DNA of 64,000 nt from Tridacna crocea (GCA_943736015.1 OX031060.1:5469501-5533500), one strand, 5' to 3'; shown: positions 23,900-35,410, numbered from the stretch's first letter. Made by a program: numbers and translations. The notes: generated by a model from the letters alone, not told the origin.

Positions 23900-26800
23900 C
23901 TACAACTTATCCCCTTTTCAAAACAAAAGTTTTAGACTGTTAAATAATAACTTTCTTTTTGAAGCAAGACTAGTCTTTTCCTCGATTAACCAAAACTTAA
24001 GGAAATATTCATCCGAATCATAAATTACCACTGTGTTAGAATGTTTAATCAGCATGCTACCTAAACGGTAATTTACTGGTATGAGATAATTCCCCATTAT
24101 AATTTTGCGGATTATTATGCATACCTTGCGAATAACAGAATCTTGCAAAATAAACCAATAACATCATACATAGTTAAGAAATATTTCTCTTTACAAGCTT
24201 AGCTTTCACAGTCTATCACTGCTTTTAAAATCTTAACCCATTTCAAATCAGTGAAATCTTGCAGGTGCTTGTGTTACACTACACGGCCTTCGTAAACCTT
24301 CACATTGTGTTCTTTCAACAACTTTCCAGTTGTTTTATCTACCAAATCGTTCTCTTTCAACAATTTCTAAGGCGTTTCAGATTGAGACTAGTCAAAGAGA
24401 GGTCTGGGTCTGTATTCATCAACCATTTTTAAGAGCATTCTTTGTCTTGTTCTTCAAGATTTTTTAACTGTGAAAGTAACAGAACTTCTGTTACTTTCAC
24501 ATTGACAAAATTCTGAAGAACAAGACTAAGAATGTTCTTAAGAATGGTTGGTGAATACAGACCCAGACCTCTCTTTGACTAGTTTCAATCTGAAACGCCT
24601 GAGAAATTGTTGAAAGAGAACGATCCTCTCTTTCTATGAACTTCTTTAATGAGCCGAGTTTCAAATCTTTGTAACACCTTCTGGAGACTGAACGATAACT
24701 TGGTTTCCAGCTTTATCTACCAGTATATGTGGCTGGTGATGAAACGCTGTGGTAAGTTTGTCTTGTTTATCTTGTTTTATCAAAACCTCTTCCTAAATAG
24801 CAAGATTCCTCTTCTCTGCTCTTTCATTTGCTATCTATATATTTTCTATTTTTCTCTTTTTGGTACATGTCTTTTTCTCTGACTTCTTTATCATTCAAAG
24901 TAAACAGAATTTCTGGCAACATTGTTCTTAATTTCCGATTAAATAGTAGTTGTGATGGAGTTGCTCCCGTAGTATTGTGAGGTGTTGTTCTGTACGCTAC
25001 CAAAGTATTTCATTATCTCATTTTTCCAATTCTTTCCTTCTGCCTGAGCTATCTTTAATCTTTTTAAAAGAGACCTATTTTGGCGCTCAACTTTGGGGCA
25101 GTGGCGTAGTACATCTGTGAATGATATTATCTTCAAGGTACTTCTCAAATTCTTCTGATATGAATTGCTGGCCATTATCACTTGTAATGCTATTTGGCAA
25201 ACCATGCACTATGAACATCTTTTCAAGACTGCCTATGATCTTCTCTAATGTAATTGTCCTTAAAATGTCTATCTCGTAGTATCTGCTATAGTAGTCCACA
25301 CATACAAAAACATAATTATCCGAAGGTAATGGTACCATTAAATCAATCGCTAGATCTTACCATGGTCCTGCTGGAAATTCTGTTTGCTTCAATGGTTCTG
25401 GTTTACATGGTGATCCTACAAGTTGACAGCCATAGCAACTTGTAACATATTTCTCATCGTCAGAACCCATCTTGGGCCTCCATACTTCTCATATTCAATT
25501 TTGTTCCCACTATTCCTTCATGAGCTGAGTACATTTGGTCCTCAAACTTTTTGGGATAACTAAACGTGTTCCTCTTACTATTAAGTGTCCAATTGTACTT
25601 AATTCATATCTGACTGGCACATAAGCTGACGATTTTTCCCATCGATCTGTATGAATAGACCTATGAAGATCTAAAATCTCTTCATCGCTTGACAAAAATT
25701 TGTCAACCTGGCTAGTTGACATTGCCGATTGTGTAGCATTTTCTGCAACAAACTTTAACTTGCATGAATAATAGTACCGTTTTCTTCATTCACCGTGACT
25801 CTTGACAGGAAATCGGCAGTATTGACAGTTCCTGGCTTGTACTTCACTTCGAATGAGTAATTGTAATTACCGTAAAATCCATCTCTGTATTCTGGCTGAT
25901 GGCTTAGATTTTGCTGAGTAAATTACCTCTAGTGGCTTGTGATCTGTAGTTAATTTAAACTTTGAACCATACAGACAGGTGTTAAACTTTTTGCAAGTCC
26001 ACACTATTCCCAAAGCTTCTTTCTCAGCAATAGAATATCGTTTCTCAACATCTGACAAGGTTCTATTGGCGTAACTTATGACCTTTTCATTTCCATTGTT
26101 GTCCTAGACGAGAACCGCACCAAGACCAGTATTACTCGCATCTGTAATGAGTTTCGTCTTCTGGCCTGGCTTAAAAAATCCAAGTGTTTCTGCCTTCGAC
26201 ATCCTATCTTTCACAGTATTCTACCTGTTCTTTGCCCCAATGAAAAACTTCATTCTTCCTGGTTAATTTACGCAATGGTTCTGTCAAAGTGGCAGCATTT
26301 ATGATATATTAGGAGCTGAATTATGCCCCATATTTATGCCCCAAAAATATAAATCTGTCTACATTAAACTTTGTCTAAATTGATAGTCAGACATCTGCTC
26401 CTCAGTGTATCCATACATTTTCTTAGTTTGGTAATTTGGTCCTCTTTATCCTTCACATGTACAATTATGTCGTCCGCAATATTCGAAATCCCTTCATATA
26501 CGAATGTAGAACCTACGATATGATATGTTGAAACATTTGTGGCGCAGAATTTACCCTAAAATTTAGCATTTTATACCTAGGCCTTTGTGAGTTATGACGG
26601 TGGTAATTGGATGTGACTCTTTGGCTTGAACAATCTGGTGAAAGCCCATATTCAGATCTATCCTACTAAAAACAGTACTTTCATTCATTTCAATTAATAC
26701 ATCATCAATTGTAGGTATTGGATGCCGTTCCCTAACAATTGCTTTATTTGCTTGCCGCATGTCTATACACAGCCGAATATCGCCCGAAGACTTTGTGAGT

Positions 26801-27962
26801 ACGACCAAGGGACTTACCCTGGGCGTTAGGCCTTCTGCTTTCTCAATCGCATCTAGCTTTTCTAATTCATTTCTATTTCTATTTCATTCTATTTCTTAAT
26901 CTTAAAGGTAAAGTATACATCTTTTGAGCCACTGGTTTAACTGGTTTGGATCAATATGGAGTTTTACCTCAAAATCGGACAATTTGCTTAAACCAGTAAA
27001 ACAATCAGAGTATTCTGAAAGAATATTCTCTTTGAGAGAATAAACAGGTTCAGTTTTCAGAATTCCAAGTTTCATAGCAGTATCTCTTGAAATAATGGCT
27101 ATCTATTACATAAAATAAAACCCTTTTTATGATTTGATCAGAACTTGATAATGACACATCAGTTTCAAACTCTCCTACTAAATTTAAAGGTTGGGAACTA
27201 CCATATGCAAACAAACGTGTTTTTTTTTTTTTTTTTGTCTGTTTTGAAGTATAACAAAAACTTTCAGTTTTTCACATTTCCCTATGTTTGTCTATCAATT
27301 ATATTAGCAGATGACCCACTGTTGACAATAACTTTTGTCTCAACACTTCCAATATTAATATCATGTTTGCCCAAATTTTGAGCATGCACATTGAGGGCAT
27401 ACAGGTCACCATGCTCATGCTTAGAATTTATGCTCGAATCAGTTTGATGAACATGGCTGGATTTGTCTTTCGTGTAACAGCATTTCTTGAAATGACCAAT
27501 TTTCTGGCATTTATGACACTTTTTATTCTTAGAAGGACAGTTAGGCTCCTTCCCAAAATGACCAGTCTTCCCACAGTGGTAACAAGGACGTGACCTGTCA
27601 ATGTTTGTGTCTGTTCCACCACTTTTCGAATGTAATTTCCATGGTTTTGGTTTAGTTCCCGAAACACGGTTTACTTGTGCGTCTGGGTTCCCGCAGTCCA
27701 TTGCTTTCGTTAGGAATTCTGTCATCTCCAATGTACTCAAAATCATTCTTAACTCATCAAGTGTTAAATCATTTCCCTTCTCCAACAGTTTCATTCTGAG
27801 TCTTTGCGAATAACACCTCTCAATTACCTGGTCTCGAATGGCTTCATCATCATTTGTAAATGAACAATGAACTGATTTACCTCTTAATCTAGTAATGAGC
27901 TGTTCAACAGTCTCGGGTGCATCTTGTTTATCAAGGAATAGATAGTTGGGAAAAACATGCAT
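23900..27962 (-). pseudogene. Ty3/Gypsy retrotransposon relic, unit B (gag part to LTR)
   Basis: Minus-strand order, all in broken frames. Gag C-terminal half (27962-27370) has two CCHC zinc knuckles (CYHCGKTGHFGKEPNC and CHKCQKIGHFKKCC). Protease start (about 27310) reads VIVNSGSSANIID; the usual catalytic DSG is NSG here. Reverse transcriptase (26808-26563) includes DIRLCIDMRQANKAI and HPIPTIDDV. RNase H (26058-25867) includes EKRYSIAEKEALGIVW and TDHKPLEVIY. The H2C2-linker region is 25722-25510 and the integrase core 25338-25087 (VCVDYYSRYYEID, HGLPNSITSDNGQQF). The rest of pol runs to about 24280. The reverse transcriptase has lost about 120 bp near 26310 relative to copy C. No 5' LTR or gag N-terminus is present. 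The element is dead and lies inside the large family K intron. Confidence 0.9.
24347..24623. mobile_element. 277-bp near-perfect hairpin inside Gypsy B
   Basis: Left and right halves are reverse complements with only a few mismatches, centred on 'cagaacttctg' near 24485. The inner ~170 bp (24402-24570) is the 'gtctgggtctgtattca' foldback MITE. The outer ~54 bp on the right (24571-24623) is an inverted copy of the Gypsy sequence on the left (24347-24400). Copy C has the left Gypsy sequence but neither MITE nor inverted copy. Confidence 0.85.
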
Positions 27963-27964
27963 GT

Positions 27965-28860
27965 AGAGGATTAGATAAAAGACATTTCAGAAATTTTAAA
28001 ATATAGAAAGAGAGAGATTGTTTTATGCATTATTTCGGTTGAAACAAGTCGTTTTTTAGCTGTACCGGCTAAGAGCCAGCAGAACTTACGTCATGGTCCG
28101 TCCGTCTCTCTGTCTGTCAGACCGCCTGTTAGACTTTTTCTTGCTTACGCGATAGTATGCATTTGTGGTCATATTTACGTGGCACTTGCACAGTTGATTT
28201 ATTTTATCAAAAGCTTGACTCCCAATGCCTTTGAAAAAAAAATCTAACAAACAGTATGGAAAAAATAGCCATTCTATTTGTTGTTTACATGATAAAGTAC
28301 GCATGGGTCATCAGATCTTTGTAGCATCAACAACCTGAATCCTATTAATTTTGAAAGAAAATCAAACCATCAGTATCGGAGAAGTAGCCATTTCAAGTTG
28401 AAAATTTCCACTTCTTGTTTAGGCAATGAAGTCGAGAGTTTTGATCCGATTCTGTTGAAACTTGCAAAATTAGTTGATTTATCGAGGGATTGAACTGAAT
28501 TAAAAGTGGAGAAAATCTAGTAATTCATTTAGGAAAAGCAGCCACTTGATGACTTAGTATTGTTTACCTAACAAATGCCATGTATAAACATAATTGCACA
28601 GAGTCGTTCTCGTGCGGATTATGGTTTAATTTTTTTGTAGAAAAAAAAACTCTCTTGCCCATTTGTAGGCTTTGCCTATTTTCATATTAAAAATACGCCT
28701 ATTTCCTGTTTCAGTTTTCGATTTCGGTTTATTTACAAAACCCTGACGAAACAAACTGTGTATCAGAATAATTTCAGAGGAAGAATCGCTTTAGACAGCA
28801 GATTCTGTGGCAGTCTTTTTTTTTTAAACTGGCCACTATTGGGGGGTCTCGTGACTTCTC
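27965..28860. other. Non-coding part of the duplicated unit
   Basis: No exon recognised. Matches 46245-46866 and 48000-48290. It includes a 'tccgtccgtctctctgtctg' tract common in dispersed repeats. Confidence 0.5.
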
Positions 28861-29193
28861 ATGACCTATGATAACCTACCTATCCAGCCAGGTGAAGACA
28901 GCATATTTTCAGCCGTGGCCATTTCCATATTGGACAGTGACCATAGGTGTTCAGAGAGTGACAGTGGATTGAACACCGACACAAGTGCGGATGAGTGCCA
29001 CCTAGAGATAATCGATCAAAAACAGTACATTACCTCAGCCAATGCTAACCTACCTATCCAGCCAGATGAAGACAGCATATTTTCAGCCGTGGCCATTTCC
29101 ATATTGGACAGTGACCATAGGTGTTCAGAGCGTGACAGTGGATTGAACACCGACAGAAGTGTGGCTTCGGAGAACCTAGGCAGAGGATTATAA
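28861..29193 (+). CDS. Open frame of two 58-residue repeats, unknown
   Basis: A 110-codon frame made of two copies of a 174-bp unit; 174 is a multiple of three, so the frame is kept. Each copy contains LPIQPxEDSIFSAVAISILD, then a Ser/Asp-rich stretch with one Cys (HRCSE) and GLNTD. Tyr-x-Asn-Leu-type motifs sit before the repeats (TYDNL at the start). The paralogue at 48288-48620 has YNNL and YENL, but a 4-bp shift between its units and a stop. The composition (acidic, no membrane segment, Tyr-based motifs) is reminiscent of a receptor cytoplasmic tail, which is inference. It lies within the large intron of family K on the opposite strand. Whether it is transcribed is unknown; it may be an exon fragment carried by a repeat. 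Confidence 0.35.
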   Translation: MTYDNLPIQPGEDSIFSAVAISILDSDHRCSESDSGLNTDTSADECHLEIIDQKQYITSANANLPIQPDEDSIFSAVAISILDSDHRCSERDSGLNTDRSVASENLGRGL

Positions 29194-29579
29194 GATTATT
29201 TAACATGCTTGGGTACAATACTGAATTATATTGGATGAGTACACTGCAGAACCAGTCTATATTTTGGACGAGGGGACAGCCGAGACAGCTTCGGTAGACC
29301 ACTCTTCCGGTCCAATATCGATATTTTGGACTCCAGCCTCGTTTTGAAAAATCCGTATTGGACTCTTGCCTCGTTCTGAAAAATCCGTATTGGACTCTAC
29401 AGCGTCTAATATAGGCTTAGATATTCAGTACTCACGTGGTAGTGCAGGTGTGAAATAAATAAGATCATGCGAAGATAGAACAGAACTGATGGAAAATTAA
29501 TGGATAGCTAAATAATGGAAATGCTTTTTCACCGTAAGAGTGGTGCTTCGGTAAAAAGGTGTTCAGTGCATCACAGTAA
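29194..29579. other. Non-coding stretch with repeated 'aaaaatccgtattggac' words
   Basis: Near 29330-29400 the phrase 'ctcgttttgaaaaatccgta' occurs twice with small changes. The same doublet is at 48765-48830. No gene seen. Confidence 0.5.
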
Positions 29580-29813
29580 TTTATTGATCCTTTCCCAAAC
29601 TTTTCCCTGGTTTTTACGGGCCTGGAATAGTAGCCTTTTGAAAACATTGTGGGAAAAGAAGAAAATGCTGGTAACCAGCATTTTCTCCTTTTCCCACAAT
29701 GTTTTCTACCCTATCATGGACAGAAATAATCTTTTCAGCAAGAGTTGAATTGTCGTCTGCAAATGCTTTCAATTTGGTCTAGTCCAAAAGTTTGTAGTTT
29801 GGGAAAGGGTTAA
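29580..29813. mobile_element. TTAA hairpin MITE
   Basis: The left end has drifted (ttgatcctttcccaaac); the right end is intact (gtttgggaaagggttaa). The core palindrome is 'gaaaatgctggtaaccagc'. The paralogous site at about 49012-49015 is empty (gtaatgtattaaaccaagc), with a single TTAA. Confidence 0.9.
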
Positions 29814-30019
29814 ACCAAGCAGGTCATCACATGCCATGGATCCATGGAAATCCGTGTTGTCGAGCACCTGACTTATTGCAAGACAGAAAAAATGTTGGAT
29901 GTATAAAACATTGACAAACAGCTGAGAGTTTGGACTTAGGTTAGCCTGCATGGATTGCGGAGGCTGAACGGGCTCTATTCTTTTCGCAGATGTGGCTAGC
30001 CCCTTTTCACAGAATATGA

Positions 30020-30470
30020 CCCATATATTTCATGCTTTCCGGTAAGATATCGAGAAATAGCAGTGAAAATATTTTTCGATCTTACACTGGTACCACCAGT
30101 GAAAATACCGATTTTCATGTTCTTGTTGCCTAGGTTAACCGCGCGTGCCTGACAATCAGATGGAAATATGACGTTACTTACATTAGATTTCTCGCGCTGG
30201 ACGTATACTGTAATGCGTTGCTATGCGGGAGGGGTACGCCACGGGGAATAAGGGATAACAACTGTACTGGATTTTGAATAAGCTCCTCCCAGAAAGGGTT
30301 AAAAGCATGAAATAAATAGAATATTTTTTTTTTCGGTGAAAGATCGAAATTTATTTTATCTCGTGAACACCATTGGTAATATTCTCACTCGTGGCTGCGC
30401 CACTCGTGAAAATATTACCGATGGTGTCCACTGGATGAAATAAATTTCGATCTTTCACCGAAAAAAAAAC
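30020..30470. mobile_element. Non-coding element with a 130-bp terminal foldback
   Basis: Positions 30334-30466 form a near-perfect hairpin: 'ttcggtgaaagatcgaaat' on the left and its reverse complement on the right, with a loop around 'gtggctgcgccac'. The preceding 300 bp ('catgctttccggtaagatat', 'gggaggggtacgccacgggg') belongs to the same element. A full copy in reverse orientation lies at 50775-51235 and a partly deleted one at 49200-49570. Confidence 0.75.
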
Positions 30471-30540
30471 AAGTATCCTTTATATATTCTAATTGTAAAT
30501 AGTCGAAGTGTTGATTCCCAAATCAAATATTGTAATACTG

Positions 30541-30795
30541 GCCTGCAACACGCGAAAAGGGGCATTTGGCCACTGCGTTAAGTCTCGTTTCGAATCAGCT
30601 TGCGCAGTCCGCGCAGTCCAATCCGAAACGACACTATCCGTTTTTATGTATTTTTCTGTTTTGCAATAGTCCACCGTAAAATCTAATAACGCTGCAAAGT
30701 GCCGTCTCGGATTAGCCTACACGGAATGCACAGGCTGATCCAAAACGGCACTTAACGTTAATATCCGAATGCCTTTTTTGGCATCTTACAACTCA
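30541..30795. mobile_element. Foldback MITE (GCAACACGCG family), unit B copy
   Basis: It starts 'gcctgcaacacgcgaaaagg' and ends 'ttggcatcttacaactcata', with paired internal inverted modules as in 1358-1630. In unit C the same element (49651-50132) has a TTAA MITE inserted in it. Confidence 0.8.
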
Positions 30796-30819
30796 TATAC
30801 ATGTAAATTACTTCGATCC

Positions 30820-31046
30820 TTAACTCTTTCTAAACGACAAAATTTTAGTCTTGTCCAAATTGAAAGCATTTGCAGATGACAAAATAAAGGTGCTTGAAAA
30901 ATTAAAATTTGTGCTGGGGACGTAGACAACACTGTGGGAAAAGGAGAAAATGCTGGTTACCAGCATTTTCTCCTTTTCCCACAGTGTTTTCCAAAGGCTT
31001 CTTTCTCAGGGGTGTCAAAAGTAGAGATTGTGTGGTAATGGGTTAA
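30820..31046. mobile_element. TTAA hairpin MITE
   Basis: Ends ttaactctttctaaacgac and 'tgtgtggtaatgggttaa'. The core palindrome is the 'gaaaatgctggttaccagc' type. In unit C the same TTAA position carries a different MITE family (50152-50520). Confidence 0.9.
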
Positions 31047-31498
31047 AAGAAAACGATAATTATAACGAGGCAGTAATTAGAAAAACTTATATGACACATG
31101 TTCTTTTTTATCAACGAAAAATTCGTTTCTGGTTGCAAGTCGCATTTTTTTAAAACGGTTTTAACCAAATATTAGGCTTACAAACTTGATTAATCTAGAT
31201 TTAACAGATTTCTATCACATTTCCATTTTTTTAAAGAAATAGAATATCAGAAGGTACAACTGCAGGTACCTGCATTGATGTAAAAAAGTAGATTGCCTTA
31301 TCTTCATGACCAGAACTAGAAAGACATGAATTAAGTCTAGATCTGGTTCAAAGGTTTTAATCTATAGGGTGAACACTAACCTTCTGACAGCGGTGCATAG
31401 TCGGCAAGGAAACAAAAGATGAATATCGCACAAAGTGTTACTTTCATCATTCCTCTCCGCGAAGTTTCACTCAAATACCAATTACTGGTGTCGTTCTG

Positions 31499-31510
31499 CC
31501 TATATTATCC
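31499..31510 (-). promoter_or_regulatory. Possible TATA-like element of family K
   Basis: On the minus strand 'gataatatagg' lies about 50 bp before the first ATG at 31450, and the same sequence is kept in unit C (51439-51450). The call is based on position and conservation only. Confidence 0.35.
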
Positions 31511-31740
31511 TGTAACTCTTTACCAAACGATGAAATTTCGGACTACACCAAATTCAAAGAACTTGCAGAAGACAAAATAAATGTAGCTCAAATGGAAATC
31601 TTTGTCTATGATATGGAAAAGGTGACTTGTGGAAAAAGGAGAATATGCTGGTCAACAGCATTAGATCTTCTTTTCCATAATGTTTTCAATGGGCTTCCTC
31701 TCCATGGTCCTAAAACGTGATTGTATGTATTGTAAGAGAA
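31511..31740. mobile_element. Decayed TTAA hairpin MITE
   Basis: Starts 'taactctttaccaaacgatg' and has a weakened core (gaatatgctggtcaacagca). It is shared with unit C (51450-51680), so it predates the duplication. It begins about 60 bp upstream of family K exon 1. Confidence 0.7.
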
Positions 31741-31750
31741 GGATTCACCC

Positions 31751-31950
31751 TTAACTCTTTCCCAAACGACAAAATTTTGAACTAGTCCAAATTTGAAACC
31801 ATTTGCAGACGACAAAATATATGTGTATCAAAAATTGAAATTTGATTTGGAAAGGGTGCAAAACCAGCATTTTCTCCTTTCCCCTCAATGTTTTACAGTG
31901 CTTTCTTTCTCAGGGATGTCAAAAGTCGGGATTGTGTGGTAAAGGGTTAA
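31751..31950. mobile_element. TTAA hairpin MITE with damaged core
   Basis: Intact ends (ttaactctttcccaaacgac; attgtgtggtaaagggttaa). About 30 bp of the left half of the core palindrome is deleted here, leaving 'gtgcaaaaccagcattttct'. The unit C copy (51691-51921) keeps the full hairpin. Confidence 0.88.
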
Positions 31951-33248
31951 TGTGCCCCCCTCCCAAAAAAAAACTTTCATACTTTAACGGTATAGTAAGT
32001 AGACACTGATAAATGCAATACTAGAGCTGTTTTTGCCAAGGATGTTTCTGCAAAGCGACCAGTGTATATCAAAGATCAGCGTAAATGTTTCTTGAAGTGC
32101 GATCTTTATCTACAATGACCACAATTGGTGCATAAGTTTTACACTTTAAGGGTTGAAATACTGTTTTTGCCTGCCCTAGGTCCACGTGATATTTCTTCAC
32201 GTTCAAGTTTTATATCTTCTGCGTCGTCAGTATACGAGGGGTGATCAAGAATAAATCGAACTCGGTCTGTCTAGATGTATCTGTTATGAGCTTACTGAAG
32301 TGATATTTTGAAAGAGTACAAGTATTACACATATTTCAAAATATAGTCTTACGAGTCATCTGATACGAAATTAAGCGTATCTATAGCAACGCCCAGACAG
32401 TACAATTAAGGGAGCCGGGGAGCATAAATTCTTTTAATAAGAAAAAAATTGAAAAATCTGCCTGATACTAATTAGGCTGCAGATGTTAACATTTTGTGCC
32501 TTGTTGCACATAACATCTCTAACGCTGATGACGTCAAATGAAAAAGAAAGTCATTTGGATGACCATAAACATGTTAACCCTTTCCCAAACGCCAAATTTT
32601 AAACTCTTCCAAACTCAAAGGGTTTGCAGACGACAATTTCAAATTTGATAAAAATGGCAGAACGTTCTCCAAATGGGTAGAAAACACTGTGGGAAAAGGA
32701 GAAATTGCTCGTAACGAGCAATTTCTCCTTTTCCCACAGTGTTTCCAAAAGACTTGTATTGCAGACACGTAAAAACAAGGGCTTGTTTGGGAAAGGGTTA
32801 AAACGATAACCGAAAATTTGTCTGGTGTAAACGACAATGGTATCATCTGATTTCTTTTATTTCCGACTAAATCATAAAAGTCTGTTACTAGCTTGGATAT
32901 TCAGCGACGAAAAATAACCTAATAGATCTATATGTGCACTGATAAATTTGTGGACCATTAAACTTCTGTCAACGTTACTTTTCAAAGTGATACAAAATGG
33001 TATCCTCATACGAGTCAATGAGCCTTCACTCTTTCACATGCTTGGAATTCACCTGACACGAGCATTTGCGATGTTAAGGTCTGGCATAAACATTAAAACT
33101 TTCATTGTCTGTAGCAGTGATTTCCTGAAATAATTTTTGACGGTGCAACTAGAACTGCGTCCATACATGGTGAGGTGTTCCTTGATGCTTCCCGTTTTCC
33201 CTTAGTAAGAAACTTCAGAGCCCTACCCAAATACTGGTGAAAACGATG
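31951..33248. other. Intergenic region between the family K and family P first exons
   Basis: Apart from the MITE at 32574-32801 no feature is recognised. It aligns with 51922-52980. This stretch is part of the head-to-head intergenic interval (31451-35489) and could hold shared regulatory sequence; no specific site could be supported. Confidence 0.45.
32574..32801. mobile_element. TTAA hairpin MITE, 'TTGCTCG' core
   Basis: Ends ttaaccctttcccaaacg and gtttgggaaagggttaa. The core palindrome is 'gaaattgctcgtaacgagc'. The paralogous site at about 52543-52546 is empty ('acatgttaaaacgataacc'), which proves the TTAA target. Confidence 0.95.
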
Positions 33249-33595
33249 GCATGTATAAATGTATAGATGTGGACTGATGCCGTGAGTAAAATACTGTTGG
33301 AAGCAGCGTAATTTAACAATCAACCAAGCAACAGTGATGCTCTGCACATACCTGGTAGGAGTATGATTATTTGGTTTGTTACTTAAGTGTCGTTGTTTGA
33401 AATATACTGATTTTGAGTGGGGCATGTATAGATGTATAGATGTGGACTGACGCCGTGACTAAAATACGGTTGGAAGCAGCGTAAAAAATATAACCAACAT
33501 TGCAACAGTGATGCTCTTTACATACCTGATAGGGATATGATTGTTTGGTGTGTTACTTAAGTGTTGTTGCTTGTAATAGACTGATATTTTTTTTA
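33249..33595. repeat. Two tandem copies of a ~173-bp unit
   Basis: Units share 'gtatagatgtggactga', 'ttggaagcagcgta', 'aacagtgatgctct' and 'ttacttaagtgt'. Unit C has three copies (52981-53500). Open frames in this region are by-products of the repetition. Confidence 0.85.
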
Positions 33596-34164
33596 GGATT
33601 TAGGAAGCGTATGATTACAGATTGAGTTTCACTAGGCAGAAATTTTATCTGCCAACAAATGCTACATCGACACTACAGACTTAGTCCAGTTTATTCTTAA
33701 CCAACCCTTGTGCACAGCCTTATTTTGGCGGAAAAATAAACAAGTTAATGCTACAGATTGTGTTCAATAATTCATCAACATTATTGCCTGATTAATGGGA
33801 AGAAAGATGAACATGTGCACGTACCTTCGATAACTGATGCGTTGCAGATGGAGCTTTTCAAATTTATGATTTGTGAAATAATACCCATGCACGTATGCAA
33901 AACGTTGCTGAATGTTCTAGGTGGCTCAGTGATAAACACATTTGACATCCAGAGACCTTAATACCATCCGATCTGCCAACATTAATCACATGGCCGGTGT
34001 CTTTTGGCTGTTCTCTCTAACCATTCTTATCCCCATTATTTGTCTTATTCTAGATTTCAAAAAGGTATACGCTATTTCTGATTGGCGAAACTATTTGATT
34101 TAGCTAATCAGGAAAGGGATTAGCCAGAAAATTAAAAAAGGAGTCTTTCCATAAAGTTTGCAAC
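33596..34164. other. Non-coding part of the intergenic interval
   Basis: It includes the empty TTAA site at 33982-33985 (occupied in unit C at 53869). A hydrophobic open frame from 33990 was considered and dropped (see rejected list). Confidence 0.5.
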
Positions 34165-34275
34165 CTATACATCGCTGAAATACAAACCTCACCTGGTGAG
34201 ATTCGAACCCATGATGAATAATCCTCGCCGGTTAATGTGGGTCACAAAGACCAATACCCCAACCATTGGAATAAA
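34165..34275 (-). mobile_element. tRNA-derived SINE fragment, minus strand
   Basis: On the minus strand a B-box-like gggttcgaatctcacc follows a weak A-box region (ccaatggttggggtattggt). The paralogue is at 54310-54420. Both lack flanking repeats. Confidence 0.55.
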
Positions 34276-34479
34276 GAGAATTCTTTTCAGAATAAGTATT
34301 AGGTATTGATTTTTATAAGGGAAGAAGCTAAGCAGTAACGAAGGAGTGAGCTCCTTGCACATCCTCTCTTGAATGGCATCATTTTAATGACGGAAAGTCG
34401 TATAAGGCAGTTAGAGTATTATTTAGACAACAAATGCCTCACTGCCTAGTTCAGGACGAGCCCCAATCTTACAAACATG

Positions 34480-34568
34480 AAAGTTCGATACAAATGCATA
34501 CCTGAAATGTAAACTGCACTTCACGGGATTCGAACACATGCGGAGAAGGAACTCGGTTATTACGTGTG
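34480..34568 (-). mobile_element. SINE head fragment, minus strand, truncated
   Basis: Contains 'gtgttcgaatcccgtgaag' on the minus strand and stops abruptly at 34568 where unit C continues to a complete A box (54640-54740). The break coincides with a ~1.1-kb segment present only in unit C. Confidence 0.6.
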
Positions 34569-34746
34569 TCGTAAAAGCTGCTTTACTTTATGCCAAAGTA
34601 CTTGTTCAAGACAGAGCATCGTTAAAATTCTAGTTACTACATTTTTTTCCTTCTTTTTTTACAATCTTTCAAGTTCTATTTTCAGAGACAACGTTCTTCA
34701 TTCGAGCCGCATATAATTTTTCGAATGTATGATGCTTTGAATAGAG

Positions 34747-34860
34747 TTTATTTCATCAGCTTGTGGTCAATATTGGGAAATATTTGCCGAAAAGGGGAAA
34801 GGTCCGCGAAAATAACAAGTCCCTTTTGAAGCAAATATTTACCACAAGCTGATTAAATAA
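34747..34860. repeat. Short foldback, 'catcagcttgtggt' arms
   Basis: Arms 'catcagcttgtggt' and 'accacaagctgat' surround about 85 bp that also contains 'aaatatttgcc' and 'gcaaatattt' as an inner inverted pair. The paralogue is at 55987-56100. Confidence 0.65.
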
Positions 34861-35107
34861 ATCATATATTATATTTCCTTGGATTATTTTGTCAAAGAAT
34901 GCCATTTTTAAAACGAGTGATCTAAAGTCAATTAACCAGATTTTCGACAGGAGGAAAATATTCACTGTGACGGGGAAATAATTCCCCCCAGCAATATGAC
35001 GTCATGTTTTACCCATACTCGTAACATTTCTGAAAATAGACACATGAAATATAATCTATAACTTTAACGACCAGTCAAAAATGGAGTCATTTTGTAAAAG
35101 GCAGTAT

Positions 35108-35180
35108 TGTGTGTGTGTGTGGGGGGGGGGGGAAAGAGGGGGATGTGGTTTTGGGTGTGTTTGTTTGTTTGTTTGTTTTT
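35108..35180. repeat. (TG)n-(G)n-(TGTT)n microsatellite
   Basis: A short TG run, an 11-G run and a (TGTT)n tract. The unit C copy (56350-56430) has a longer TG and G run. Confidence 0.9.
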
Positions 35181-35410
35181 AGGGTTGTATTAAATATATT
35201 ATGCAAATGTGCAGTTGCGGACCGCAAAACTTCAGGAAAAAATGTAATGATGGAATATGATTGAATGGCTTTGTAAAAACAAACTTAACGTATTTCAACG
35301 AAGAAAATAAAACACCTTCTGCTACGTATTTTTATTTTCTTATTTGTTAAAACGTAGAATGCATATCTGAATTGCAAAAAACGGATGTGGTACAGCTTCA
35401 TTGTATTGTT

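Larger units (their letters stand above)
22771..31450 (-). pseudogene. Family K secreted Cys-rich peptide, unit B (broken)
   Basis: Three exons on the minus strand. Exon 1 (31450-31381) encodes a 23-residue leader beginning MMKVTLCAIFIFCFLADY, ending Leu-Ser-Glu, with a phase-1 donor g|gttagt. Exon 2 (23044-22898) follows an acceptor ctag and starts with Gly-Asp-Cys. It has a 4-bp insertion (extra tctc on the plus strand near 22945) relative to unit C, which shifts the frame. Exon 3 (22821-22771) follows ttttccag, begins CTEWMISCIPGNKQCC and then has TAG. Beyond that stop the sequence still resembles the open exon 3 at 63795-63926 but has a TGA and a 1-bp deletion. The large intron (8.3 kb) holds a Gypsy element and MITEs; the small one is 76 bp. 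Probably a pseudogene. Start choice: the first of two adjacent ATGs. Confidence 0.65.

Noticed and set aside
33990-34130. Hydrophobic leader-like frame (MAGVFWLFSLTILIPIICL) with a counterpart at 54103
   Set aside because: Differences between the two copies are nearly all replacements, and the following sequence is a foldback repeat. The apparent signal peptide is probably chance.
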